Positions 17,533 to 27,514 of a stretch of DNA of 64,000 nt are shown here, piece by piece (within the stretch, counting starts at the first letter, position 1; each line of letters opens with the position of its first letter). The notes under the pieces are model-generated. The model saw nothing but the letters and a program-made list of their open reading frames with translations. It was not told the origin of the DNA and did no database searches. Source of the stretch: Streptomyces sp. NBC_01335 (GTDB taxonomy: Bacteria > Actinomycetota > Actinomycetes > Streptomycetales > Streptomycetaceae); NCBI RefSeq assembly GCF_035953295.1, contig NZ_CP108370.1, forward strand, positions 1,550,001 to 1,614,000, written 5' to 3'. Position numbers and translations under genes: made by a program.

Positions 17533-19653
17533 CTAATTTTCGACCGGGACGCCAATGTTTTCGCAGGCAGATCCTTCCTCGCCCAGCAGCCTCTCCGCCG
17601 TCGCCCGGTGCAGCGCTGCGGCAGCGGGGTCGCCGAGCCGGTCCAGGGTGTCGGCCAGCCGCAGCTGCAGAGCCGCCTGGAGCCGCACGTCCTCGGCCTG
17701 CCGGGCCAGGTCGACCGCCTCCCGGCAGGTGCGCAGCGAGTCGTGCGGGCGGCCCGCGTACTCCTGGACCCTGGCCGCCTCGCTGAGCGCCCTGGCCTGG
17801 GCGGGAAGGTCGCCGAGCCTGCGCAGGCCGGCCGCGGCGGCCCGCCAGTTGCGCAGCGCCTCGCCGTACCGCCCGGCGTACGCGTGCACCGCGCCGAGCC
17901 GCCCGTAGAGCCGCGCCTCGCCCTCCCGGTCGCCCTGTGCGAGGCGCTGCGCGAGCGCCCGGCCGTACCAGTCGGAGGCGCGCGGGTAGTCCCCCAGCTC
18001 GGCGTAGGCGCCTCCGACGGACTCCATGGCGCGGCCGGTGGCGTACAGGTCCTTCGCCTCCCGCCCGGCGTCCAGCGCGGCGCGGTAGCGGGTCAGGGCG
18101 GTGCGGGTGCGGCCGGTGGAGGCGTCGAGGTCGGCGAGGTTGAGCAGCGCGGCGGCGCGCTCCCGGTGCAGCCCCCGGCGCTCCGCCACGTCGAGCACCA
18201 GGCCGTGCAGCCCGTACAGCTCGGGGGCGGCGGCCTCCGTGCCGAGGTGGGCCGCGAGCGCCCGCACCAGGGCGGCGACCAGGCGGCGGGCGAGGGTGTC
18301 CAGCTCTCCGTCCGCCACCGCCATGCGGGCGGCGGCCACCAGCGAGGGCAGCCTGACGCGCAGCCAGACGGCGGCCTCCTCCGGGCCGGGGAACCGGAGC
18401 GCCTTGGGGAGCCCGGCGAGCTTGCGTCGGGCCGGGGAGCCCTCCGGATCGGTGACCGCCCGGCAGGAGTGGAGCAGCCGTACGGTGCGCTCCAGCATCC
18501 GGGCCCGGGCCAGCTCGGTCTCGGCCGGCCGGTCGCGTTCCTCCAGGAGCGCCCGCACCAGGGGCGCGAGGCAGCCCGGTACCTCGTACTGGGGCTCGGC
18601 GGCGCCGTCGGTACGCAGCAGGCCGAGGCCGACGAAGTCGTCGAGGGTCCGGCGGGCGGCGGAGACGGAGCAGCCGGCCAGCGCGGAGGCGGTGTGCGCG
18701 TCGGCGAGGCCGGCGGGCGCGAGCGCGAGCAGTCGCAGCATCCGGGCGGGGGTCTCCAGCAGGGCGTCGTGCGCCATCCGGAAGGCGCGGGCCAGCGGGC
18801 GGGCGCCCACCGGCTGGTCGGTGTCCTCCGGGGTCCCCCGCAGGTGCTGGGTGGCGTCGGCGACGGAGGCGGTCGGACGGGCGGCGATCCACCCCGCGAC
18901 GAGCAGCAGCGCCGCGGGCTGCCCGCCGCACTCCTCCACGAGGGTCTCGGCGGTCCGGGGGTCCACGGTGATCCGCACCTGGCCGATCACCCCGGCGAGG
19001 AGGCGCACGGCTGAGCCGGTGTCCAGCCCGCCGATGGTGCAGGGGCGGACGTCGGGGACGCCGGTCAGCGGGCCGGTAGCGGTGGCCAGCACCAGGCAGC
19101 CGGGGCCGTCCGGCAGGAGGGGGTCCACCTGCTCGGCGTCCACCGCGTCGTCGAGCACGAGCAGCAGCCGCCGCACGGCGAGGGCCTCGCGGACCATCTC
19201 GGTGAGCTCGTCGGCGTCCGCGCCGGGCGGGGCGGCGAGGGAGAGCAGGCCGAGGATCTCGCGGGCGGTGCGTTCGGGAGGCACCGGGGTGCCGCCGGAG
19301 TCGGTCAGGGCGACACGCAGCACACCGTCCGGGTAGTCGCCGCTTCCGGTACCGGGCGCGGCCCAGGGCAGCGGGCCCGTGGAGCCGCCGGTGGGGGGCG
19401 TTCGGGTCAGGGTGTGGGCGAAGGCGGCGGCGAGGGCGCTGCGCCCGGATCCGGCGCGTCCGGCGATCAGCAGGACGCGGGCGCGGGCCGCCTTGCGGCC
19501 GGCCAGGGTGTTCAGCCCGGCCCGTTCGATGTCCTCCTGAAGGGCCTTCAACTCGCGTTGACGGCCGAAAAGTTCGGGTGGGGCCGTGCGGGAGGGCTCC
19601 TCGGTGCGGGGCGCTCGGGCCGGGCCGCTGGTGTCCACCGCCTGATCCGTCAC
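17533..19653 (-). CDS. STAND-type NTPase with tetratricopeptide repeats
   Basis: A 706-residue AfsR/NLR-like protein without a DNA-binding domain. Order: short linker; NB-ARC-like NTPase (residues about 40-290) with P-loop GRAGSGRSAL and Walker B RRLLLVLDDAVDAEQVD; a winged-helix segment (MLRLLALAPAGLADAHTASALAGCS); then about ten helical repeats, the last five clear TPRs (for example YATGRAMESVGGAYAELGDY, GEARLYGRLGAVHAYAGRY). The P-loop lysine is arginine. GTG start with GGAG ten bases upstream; a GTG eight codons earlier is the alternative. No membrane segment. Likely a cytoplasmic signal-transducing scaffold; ligand and partner unknown. It precedes ald on the same strand, 178 bases away. 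Confidence 0.85.
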   Translation of the reverse strand: MTDQAVDTSGPARAPRTEEPSRTAPPELFGRQRELKALQEDIERAGLNTLAGRKAARARVLLIAGRAGSGRSALAAAFAHTLTRTPPTGGSTGPLPWAAPGTGSGDYPDGVLRVALTDSGGTPVPPERTAREILGLLSLAAPPGADADELTEMVREALAVRRLLLVLDDAVDAEQVDPLLPDGPGCLVLATATGPLTGVPDVRPCTIGGLDTGSAVRLLAGVIGQVRITVDPRTAETLVEECGGQPAALLLVAGWIAARPTASVADATQHLRGTPEDTDQPVGARPLARAFRMAHDALLETPARMLRLLALAPAGLADAHTASALAGCSVSAARRTLDDFVGLGLLRTDGAAEPQYEVPGCLAPLVRALLEERDRPAETELARARMLERTVRLLHSCRAVTDPEGSPARRKLAGLPKALRFPGPEEAAVWLRVRLPSLVAAARMAVADGELDTLARRLVAALVRALAAHLGTEAAAPELYGLHGLVLDVAERRGLHRERAAALLNLADLDASTGRTRTALTRYRAALDAGREAKDLYATGRAMESVGGAYAELGDYPRASDWYGRALAQRLAQGDREGEARLYGRLGAVHAYAGRYGEALRNWRAAAAGLRRLGDLPAQARALSEAARVQEYAGRPHDSLRTCREAVDLARQAEDVRLQAALQLRLADTLDRLGDPAAAALHRATAERLLGEEGSACENIGVPVEN

Positions 19654-19825
19654 GAGCCACGCTCCACTTCGCCGCACCCGGTGCCCGCCGGAGTTCCGGC
19701 GGGCCTTTCGAGCCTAGTTCAGCGGTGCCGCCGATCAGGGCGGAGCGGGGCGGAGACATCGCCCGATCGGATCAGCGATTCTTACGATCGTCCGACGGGC
19801 AACCTGGCACGGAACGACAGGCGGC

Positions 19826-20452
19826 CTACGCCTCGAACGGCCGGGCCGGCCAGGGGGATTCCGCCGGGCGCAGCGAGCCCTCGCCGTCCCCCGCGCGGGC
19901 GGCGGTCAGCGCCAGGACCCCCATGACCATGCAGCTGTTGTGCAGTTCGCCCGCGAGGACGCCCCGCACCAGATCCGCCAGCGGGACCCGCGCCTGCTCC
20001 ATGTCGGCCTCCTCCTCGGAGACCTCGAACCGCTCGCCGACCGCCTCGGAGAGGTCGCGGGCGAGGAAGATGCGGACCGCCTCGTCCGAACCGCCGGGAC
20101 TGGTGTAGACGTCGGTCAGGACCCGCCAGTCCTCAGCCTTGACGTGCGCCTCCTCGTACAGCTCGCGCTGGGCGGCGGCCAGCGGGTTCTCGCCGGGGAC
20201 GTCGAGCAGTCCGGCCGGGATCTCCCAGAGCTTCTGGCGCACCGGGTGGCGGTACTGACGCAGCACCAGGACGTGGTCCTCCTCGTCGATCGCCAGGATC
20301 GCGACGGAGCCGGGGTGGACCTGGTAGTCCCGTCCGACGACCGTGCCGTCGGGCATCACGACGTCGTCGGTGCGGACGCTGGTCTTGTTGCCGGTGAAGG
20401 GCGTCACCGTCGCGGTGACCTGCCATTCCTCGGCCCTGTCCTGGATGCCCAT
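19826..20452 (-). CDS. ADP-ribose pyrophosphatase (Nudix hydrolase)
   Basis: Cleaves ADP-ribose to AMP and ribose 5-phosphate. The 208-residue product shows the ADPRase lead-in VLVLRQYRHPVRQKLWEIPAG and a Nudix box (GLLDVPGENPLAAAQRELYE then EA) with the one-residue insertion usual for this subfamily; the last Gly of the box is His. Start ATG has GGGAGG six bases upstream. It lies downstream of pyrG on the same strand with a strong terminator between, so it is probably transcribed on its own. pyrG followed by this Nudix gene is a conserved actinobacterial pair. Substrate is inferred from family motifs, not proven. Confidence 0.92.
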   Translation of the reverse strand: MGIQDRAEEWQVTATVTPFTGNKTSVRTDDVVMPDGTVVGRDYQVHPGSVAILAIDEEDHVLVLRQYRHPVRQKLWEIPAGLLDVPGENPLAAAQRELYEEAHVKAEDWRVLTDVYTSPGGSDEAVRIFLARDLSEAVGERFEVSEEEADMEQARVPLADLVRGVLAGELHNSCMVMGVLALTAARAGDGEGSLRPAESPWPARPFEA

Positions 20453-20480
20453 CTGCGTCCTCCCGCGTCACGAACGAAAA

Positions 20481-20517
20481 ACCGGGGTACCCGTCCTCGG
20501 CGGACGCGTACCCCGGT
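20481..20517 (-). terminator. Intrinsic terminator after pyrG
   Basis: ACCGGGGTAC (20481-20490) pairs with 20508-20517; the loop region can pair further (CCGTCC with GGACGC, imperfectly). On the minus strand the stem is followed by a TTTTT run, a classic rho-independent terminator 20 bases after the pyrG stop. Confidence 0.9.
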
Positions 20518-20536
20518 CAACGGTAATGCCTCGGGA

Positions 20537-22201
<1,665 letters not shown>

Positions 22202-22620
22202 AGCCAAGAGGGGGCTCCCGTGGTAGCGAATCTGGGGTACGTACCGGCTGCCGAACCGGAGATTCCGGGGGTGCCGTCGCTGCGGTTCGGGGGCCTCGTC
22301 CGCTCTCGCGTACGACCACCGGTCCACGGGCTACCAGCCTAACAGCGACCTGGAGAGCCTGCTTCCGGTCACAGGCCCCGCACGAGCACCACGTTTCCTC
22401 CGTACCCGTCCCACGCCCCACCCGTTCGGCGCCGACAAGATCCCTGAACCGTCGCGCGGATCACATCGGTGCGTCGTATCCTGCTCGGACACTCGCTGAC
22501 GAGCGGGACGGTCGGCCCGCGGCACCACCCCCGCCCGCTCCCGCCGGTCCAAAGGGCTCTATCGACCCCTCCTGAACACTTCCCTATTCCGCAGCAAGCG
22601 CCCCCTCAGCGGGGCGACAC
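22202..22620. other. Divergent noncoding region pyrG / GH15 gene
   Basis: 419 bases with no supported gene. On the minus strand a TAGGCT hexamer about 135 bases before pyrG resembles a streptomycete -10 but lacks a good -35. On the plus strand a TATCCT near 22477 is a weak candidate for the GH15 gene. No obvious inverted repeat of operator quality was found. Confidence 0.35.
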
Positions 22621-24474
22621 ATGGCCGTTCGACTGGAGACGCACGTGGCCGGGCGCATCGAGGATTACGCACTCATCGGAGACATGCAGACAGCGGCGCT
22701 GGTCTGCCGGGACGGCACGGTCGACTGGCTCTGCCTGCCGCGCTTCGATTCCCACGCCATCTTCGCGGGACTTCTGGGTACCGAGGAGCACGGCTTCTGG
22801 CGCCTGGGGCCGCTGGAGCCCTCGTCCGAGGGCGCCGGCGGTGCCGAGGCCGCCGCCGAACCGCCCTCCGCGGACCGGCGGCGCTATCGCGGCGACTCCC
22901 TCATCCTGGAGTCGGAGTGGGACACGCCGCGCGGCACCGTACGCGTGATCGATTTCATGCCGCCCCGTGACGGCGCCCCCCAGCTCATCCGGATCGTGGA
23001 GGGCGTCAGCGGCCGGGTGACGATGCGCTCGTCGCTGCGGATGCGGTTCAGCTACGGCCGGATCACCCCCTGGGTGCACAAGGTGGACAGCCGCACCGTC
23101 GCCGTGGCCGGACCGGACTCCGTCTGGCTGGACACGCAGGCGGAGACGTACGGCAAGGACCTGACGACGTACTCCGACTTCACGGTCTCCCCCGGCGACC
23201 GCGTCGCCTTCACGATCAGCTGGCAGCCCTCGCACCACCAGCCGCCCGCCCTGCCGGAGCCGGAGGGCTCGCTGGAGGCGACCGAGCGGTTCTGGGAGGA
23301 GTGGGTCGCGCAGTGTACGTACCACGGCCCCTACCGGGAGGCAGTGATCCGCTCGCTCATCACCCTGAAGGCGCTCACCTACGCGCCGACCGGTGGCATC
23401 GTCGCCGCGCCGACCACCTCGCTGCCCGAGGAGATCGGGGGCGTCCGCAACTGGGACTACCGCTACACCTGGCTCCGCGACGCCGCGATCACCCTCTCCT
23501 CGCTGCTGCGCACCGGCTACCGCGAGGAGGCCCGCGCCTGGCGCGAGTGGCTGCTGCGGGCCGTCGCGGGCGACCCGGAGAACCTGCAGATCATGTACGG
23601 CATCGCCGGCGAGCGTGAGCTCGGCGAGGCGGAGCTGGACTGGCTGCCCGGTTACGAGAACTCCGGCCCGGTCCGCGTCGGCAACGGCGCGGCGGACCAG
23701 CTCCAGCTCGACGTGTACGGCGAGGTCACCGAGGCGCTCCACCTGGCGCACATGACGGGCCTGACCCGCAACGACTACGCCATGGGCCTCCAGCTCAAGC
23801 TGATCAGCTACCTGGAGCAGCACTGGTACGAACCGGACGAGGGCATCTGGGAGGTGCGCGGCCCCCGCCGGCACTTCGTGCACTCCAAGGTGATGGCCTG
23901 GGTCGCGGTCGACCGGACGATCAAGCTGATCGAGTCCGGCGACGTGGAAGGCCCACTGGAGCGGTGGCGCGAGCTGCGCGACGACATCCACCGCGACGTC
24001 TGCGACCGGGGCTACGACCCCGAGCGCAACACCTTCACGCAGTCCTACGGCTCGAAGGAACTGGACGCCTCGCTGCTGCTGATCCCGCAGATGGGCTTCC
24101 TCCCGCCGGACGACAAGCGGGTCATCGGCACGATCGAGGCCATCCAGCGCGAGCTGTCGACCGAGGACGGGTTCGTGCTGCGCTACCCGACCTCCGGCGA
24201 CGACGCGGGCGTGGACGGCCTGGAGGGCGACGAGGGCGCGTTCCTCGCCTGCTCCTTCTGGCTGGCGGACGACCTGGCGATGATCGGCCGGGTCGACGAG
24301 GCCCGCCAGCTCTTCGAGAAGCTGCTCTCGCTCCGCAACGACCTGGGGCTGCTCGCCGAGGAGTGGGACTCCCGGCTCCAGCGCCAGGTGGGCAACTTCC
24401 CGCAGGCGTTCAGCCACGTCCCGCTCATCGACACCGCGCTGCGGCTGACGGCCAGCGGGGCGTACGCGGGCTGA
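22621..24474 (+). CDS. Glycoside hydrolase family 15 protein, probable trehalase
   Basis: The 617-residue product belongs to GH15 in the branch that includes mycobacterial trehalase: RIEDYALIGDMQTAALVCRD at the start, an N-terminal beta-sandwich, then an (alpha/alpha)6 barrel with WDYRYTWLRDAAITLSSLL near residue 285, LQLDVYGEVTEALHLA, and the catalytic-base region LLAEEWDSRLQRQVGNFPQA. No signal peptide, so cytoplasmic, fitting hydrolysis of intracellular trehalose; glucoamylase activity on other alpha-glucans is the alternative. A GTG eight codons downstream (VAGRIEDY) has a better site (GGAG, eight bases) and may be the true start. Followed by a flavoprotein oxidase gene on the same strand. 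Confidence 0.88.
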   Translation: MAVRLETHVAGRIEDYALIGDMQTAALVCRDGTVDWLCLPRFDSHAIFAGLLGTEEHGFWRLGPLEPSSEGAGGAEAAAEPPSADRRRYRGDSLILESEWDTPRGTVRVIDFMPPRDGAPQLIRIVEGVSGRVTMRSSLRMRFSYGRITPWVHKVDSRTVAVAGPDSVWLDTQAETYGKDLTTYSDFTVSPGDRVAFTISWQPSHHQPPALPEPEGSLEATERFWEEWVAQCTYHGPYREAVIRSLITLKALTYAPTGGIVAAPTTSLPEEIGGVRNWDYRYTWLRDAAITLSSLLRTGYREEARAWREWLLRAVAGDPENLQIMYGIAGERELGEAELDWLPGYENSGPVRVGNGAADQLQLDVYGEVTEALHLAHMTGLTRNDYAMGLQLKLISYLEQHWYEPDEGIWEVRGPRRHFVHSKVMAWVAVDRTIKLIESGDVEGPLERWRELRDDIHRDVCDRGYDPERNTFTQSYGSKELDASLLLIPQMGFLPPDDKRVIGTIEAIQRELSTEDGFVLRYPTSGDDAGVDGLEGDEGAFLACSFWLADDLAMIGRVDEARQLFEKLLSLRNDLGLLAEEWDSRLQRQVGNFPQAFSHVPLIDTALRLTASGAYAG

Positions 24475-24661
24475 CCCGCCACTTCCGCACGCGCGCCCCG
24501 GCCACCCTTCCGTGGTGGCCGGGACGCTGCGCGTCGGGGACCGGGTCTCCTCCCGTGCCCTGGGGTTCTCCCACCGGGCCCGGGGGGTTCTCCGCCGGGC
24601 TCTCCCCCCGCCCCGGGACTACGCTGGGAAGGTACGTTTCTGCCCCTCGGAAGGGGGCATC

Positions 24662-26050
24662 ATGACGCCCCGCACTCTGTTCGACAGCTCTCTCGCCGCA
24701 CTGCGGGAGGGGTTCTCCGGCGCGATCCACACCCCCGAGGACGAGGGGTACGACGAGGCACGCGCCGTCTTCAACGGCATGATCGACCGCCGTCCCGCCC
24801 TGATCGCCCAGTGCGCGTCCGCCGAGGACGTCGCCTCGGCCCTGCGGTGCGCCCGCGCGGAGGAGCTGGAGATCGCCGTCCGCGGCGGTGGCCACAGCGT
24901 GGCGGGCATGGCGTCGAGCGAGGGCGGGCTCGTCGTCGATCTGCGCCGCATGCACGAGGTGACCGTCGACCGCGAAGCGGGCACCGCCCGGGTGGGCGGC
25001 GGTGCCACCATGAGCCATCTGGACCGTGCCACCGAGCCGTTCGCGCTGGCCACCACGGGTGGGCGGGCGTCGACGACCGGGGTCGGCGGCTTCACGCTGG
25101 GCGGCGGATCGGGCTGGCTGGAGCGGAGGTTCGGGCTGGCCTGCGACAATCTGCTCGCCGCCGAGGTGGTCACGGCCGACGGCTCCCTGGTCCGGGCGAG
25201 CGAGCGGGAGAACCAGGACCTGTTCTGGGCGCTGCGCGGCGGCGGCGGGAACTTCGGCGTCGCCACCTCGCTGACGCTCCGTCTGCACGAGCTGCCCGCC
25301 ATGAGCATGGCGCTGCTCTTCTTCCGCCCCGAGGACGGCCCGGAGGCCGTCACCGCCTTCCGCGACCTGATGGCGTCGGCGCCCGAGGAGGCCGGCGGAG
25401 GCTGCCTCTATCTGACCGGTCCGCCCGAGGACTTCGTGCCTCCGCAACTCGTCGGCAAGCCCGTCTGCGCGGTCCTGCTCACCTGGGCCGGTACGGAGGA
25501 CGGACTGCGGGAGGTCGCCGCACCGCTGCTGGCCCTCCCCCACGAGGCGGAGGTCGTCGCCGGGATTCCGTACGCGGACCTCCAGTGCATGCTGGACGAT
25601 CCGCCGGGCCGGCGGAACTACTGGTCGGCCGAGTACCTGGGCGCCTTCCCCGACGAGGCGGTGACCGCGTTCTGCGCGACGGCGGGCGCCATGCCCGTAC
25701 CGTCCGGGTCGCAGCACATCCTCTTCCCGCTGGGCGGGGCCGTGGCGCGCGGGCCTGCCGATCTGCCCGTGCGGTGGCGTTCATCGCCCTGGGTCGTGCA
25801 CCCCTTCGGCATCTGGGACGACCCGGCCGACGACGCGCAGGCCCGGCACTGGGTCCACGAGGCGCGCGCCGGGGTCCGGCCCTGGGCGGACGACGCGGTG
25901 TACCTCAACTTCATCGGCCAGGAGGGGCACGAGCGCGTCGTCGCCGCGTACGGCGAGGAGAACTACGCGCGGCTCGCCGGGGTGAAGCGCCGTTACGACC
26001 CCGACAACATGTTCCGCCTCAACCACAACATCGAGCCCGCCACATCCTGA
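24662..26050 (+). CDS. FAD-linked oxidase, berberine-bridge-enzyme-like
   Basis: A 462-residue FAD oxidoreductase of the PCMH/BBE type. The FAD domain has AVRGGGHSVAGMASSEGGLV near residue 78; the His of GGHS is the usual 8-alpha covalent FAD anchor. The second anchor, a Cys in the later G-x-C segment of bicovalent enzymes, is absent (GGRASTTGVGGFTLGGGSGW). The C-terminal BBE segment ends YDPDNMFRLNHNIEP. AAGGGGG six bases before the ATG supports the start. No signal peptide. Substrate unknown: homologues oxidise sugars, alkaloids or polyketides. It sits between a trehalase-like gene and a convergent glycosyltransferase gene, so a sugar substrate is possible but unproven. Confidence 0.9.
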   Translation: MTPRTLFDSSLAALREGFSGAIHTPEDEGYDEARAVFNGMIDRRPALIAQCASAEDVASALRCARAEELEIAVRGGGHSVAGMASSEGGLVVDLRRMHEVTVDREAGTARVGGGATMSHLDRATEPFALATTGGRASTTGVGGFTLGGGSGWLERRFGLACDNLLAAEVVTADGSLVRASERENQDLFWALRGGGGNFGVATSLTLRLHELPAMSMALLFFRPEDGPEAVTAFRDLMASAPEEAGGGCLYLTGPPEDFVPPQLVGKPVCAVLLTWAGTEDGLREVAAPLLALPHEAEVVAGIPYADLQCMLDDPPGRRNYWSAEYLGAFPDEAVTAFCATAGAMPVPSGSQHILFPLGGAVARGPADLPVRWRSSPWVVHPFGIWDDPADDAQARHWVHEARAGVRPWADDAVYLNFIGQEGHERVVAAYGEENYARLAGVKRRYDPDNMFRLNHNIEPATS

Positions 26051-26062
26051 GAGACCGTCAGG

Positions 26063-27157
26063 TCAGTGGGTCCGGGTGAGCGGCTGCGCCAACTCGTCGT
26101 AGACCGTGAGGACATGGGTGATGGTGTCCTCCTCGGTGGGCCAGCCCGTCGCCTGCGCCCGGCCCTCGGCGGCCAGCAGGGCGCGCCGGTCCGGGTCGCG
26201 GAGCAGCCCCGAGATCGCCCGCGCGAGCGCGTCGGGGTCGCCGTACGGGACGAGTTCGGCAGCGTCGCCCACGAGTTCGGGGATGCCGCCGACAGCGGTG
26301 GCGACCAGCGGCGTACCGGCCCGCAGCGCGTCCTGCGCGAGGTGGGAGCGGGCCTCCCAGCGGCTGGGGATCACCACGAGGTCGGCCGCACCGACGAGTT
26401 CGGGAACGTCGTCGCGGGCACCGATCAGCCGGACGGGCAACCGCTCGCCCTTGATGCGGCGTTGCAGGGCGGCCCGCTCGCGGCCCTCTCCGGCGACGAC
26501 CACCTGGGGCACCGGGTCGAGGGCGCCCAGGAGCCGGACGGCGTCGAGCAGGACCCCGTATCCGTGACGTGGCATCAGGCTTCCGGCGGCGAGCACCAAC
26601 GGGTTTCCCACCGCGCCGAGTTCGGCGCGGACCTTGGCGAGGTGCGCCGGGTCGGCGGCGGTACGGGGGACGGGTGCGGCGACCGGTGCCAGCCGGGCGT
26701 CCCGGGCGCCCCTGCGGCGGGCCCGGTCCACCAGGTCGGACGAGGTACCGAGCAGGACGGCGGACGCCCGGGCCGCCCGGACCTCCAGCAGATGCCGCAC
26801 GCGCCTGCGGGCGCCCTCGGCGTGGCCCCGGCCGTGCCAGGTCACGACCAGCGGGACGCGCAGGCCGCCGAGGGCGGCGGCGGCGCGGACGGCCGCGTGC
26901 GGGCCGTGCGCGTGCACGACGTCCGCGCCGAGACAGGCGGAGCGCAGGGCGGCCATGGAGACCGGGTCGCCGCGCCGGGGCACCGCGGCGAAGCGGGCGC
27001 CGGTCGCGGAGAAGTCGTGGACCAGGTCCACGGCGGCGGGCGCGCAGACGGTGACCTGCACCCCCCGCGCGATCAACCCGGCGGCGAGCGACCCGACGTG
27101 GGCGCCGCTGCCGGCACCTCCACCGCCCAGGACCTGCACCGTTCGCAGCTGTGACAC
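26063..27157 (-). CDS. Glycosyltransferase family 4 protein
   Basis: GT-B fold transferase of 364 residues. The N-terminal Rossmann domain starts LRTVQVLGGGGAGSGAHVGSL (donor/acceptor loop) and includes ADVVHAHGPHAAVRA. The C-terminal domain has LVLAAGSLMPRHGYGVLLDA, then VVAGEGRERAALQ, and the GT4 E-x7-E-like donor site PSRWEARSHLAQDALRAGTP followed by VATAVGGIPELV. GTG start with GGGAG ten bases upstream. Only 12 bases separate its stop from the convergent oxidase gene. No membrane segment. Donor and acceptor unknown. It occupies the place between recN and pyrG where mycobacteria have steA and steB. Confidence 0.9.
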   Translation of the reverse strand: MSQLRTVQVLGGGGAGSGAHVGSLAAGLIARGVQVTVCAPAAVDLVHDFSATGARFAAVPRRGDPVSMAALRSACLGADVVHAHGPHAAVRAAAALGGLRVPLVVTWHGRGHAEGARRRVRHLLEVRAARASAVLLGTSSDLVDRARRRGARDARLAPVAAPVPRTAADPAHLAKVRAELGAVGNPLVLAAGSLMPRHGYGVLLDAVRLLGALDPVPQVVVAGEGRERAALQRRIKGERLPVRLIGARDDVPELVGAADLVVIPSRWEARSHLAQDALRAGTPLVATAVGGIPELVGDAAELVPYGDPDALARAISGLLRDPDRRALLAAEGRAQATGWPTEEDTITHVLTVYDELAQPLTRTH

Positions 27158-27302
27158 GTCGATTGGCTCCCGGACTTCCCGCGTCGTTGAGGGGTGCGTG
27201 CCACGGCGGGCACAGCCCCAAGGATGCCAGTCCGTACGGGCGTTGCCGACCGCCGGAACGTTGCTGCACCCCCGTCCAGGCGACAACCGGCCGTTCCGTA
27301 CC

Positions 27303-27316
27303 ACTCGCACGAGTGA
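27303..27316. promoter_or_regulatory. 14-bp palindrome, possible operator
   Basis: CACTCG-CA-CGAGTG is a perfect inverted repeat about 150 bases before the GT4 gene and just after a terminator, a plausible repressor site. No cognate regulator is apparent nearby. Confidence 0.3.
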
Positions 27317-27334
27317 TGGCCACGACGAAAAACC

Positions 27335-27367
27335 GACGCCCGGGACGCCCTGGACGCCCGGCGTCGC
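27335..27367 (-). terminator. Second terminator downstream of recN
   Basis: CGACGCCCGGG pairs with CCCGGCGTCG (one bulged base); on the minus strand the stem is followed by GGTTTTTCG. It backs up the hairpin next to the recN stop codon. Confidence 0.7.
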
Positions 27368-27447
27368 GCCGGAACGCAACCCGCCGCTCCCGCGCATCCC
27401 GGCGCGCCGGAGCGCCGGGGTGCGCGGGGTACGCAGGGGGTGCTTCC

Positions 27448-27514
27448 AGGGCGCGTCTTCACACCGCCGTCGTTCGGCCGGAGCCCGGCGGACGGCAGTG
27501 TGTAGACGCGCCCT
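27448..27514 (-). terminator. Long hairpin at the recN stop codon
   Basis: Arm 27448-27471 (AGGGCGCGTCTTCACAC...) pairs with 27491-27514 with two mismatches around a 19-base loop. The right arm reaches the last base of the recN stop codon. Confidence 0.7.

Larger units (their letters stand above)
27158..27513. other. Intergenic region upstream of the GT4 gene
   Basis: 356 noncoding bases holding, from right to left on the minus strand, the recN hairpin, a second terminator-like hairpin and a perfect palindrome (separate entries), then about 140 bases with no recognisable element before the glycosyltransferase start. Confidence 0.4.
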
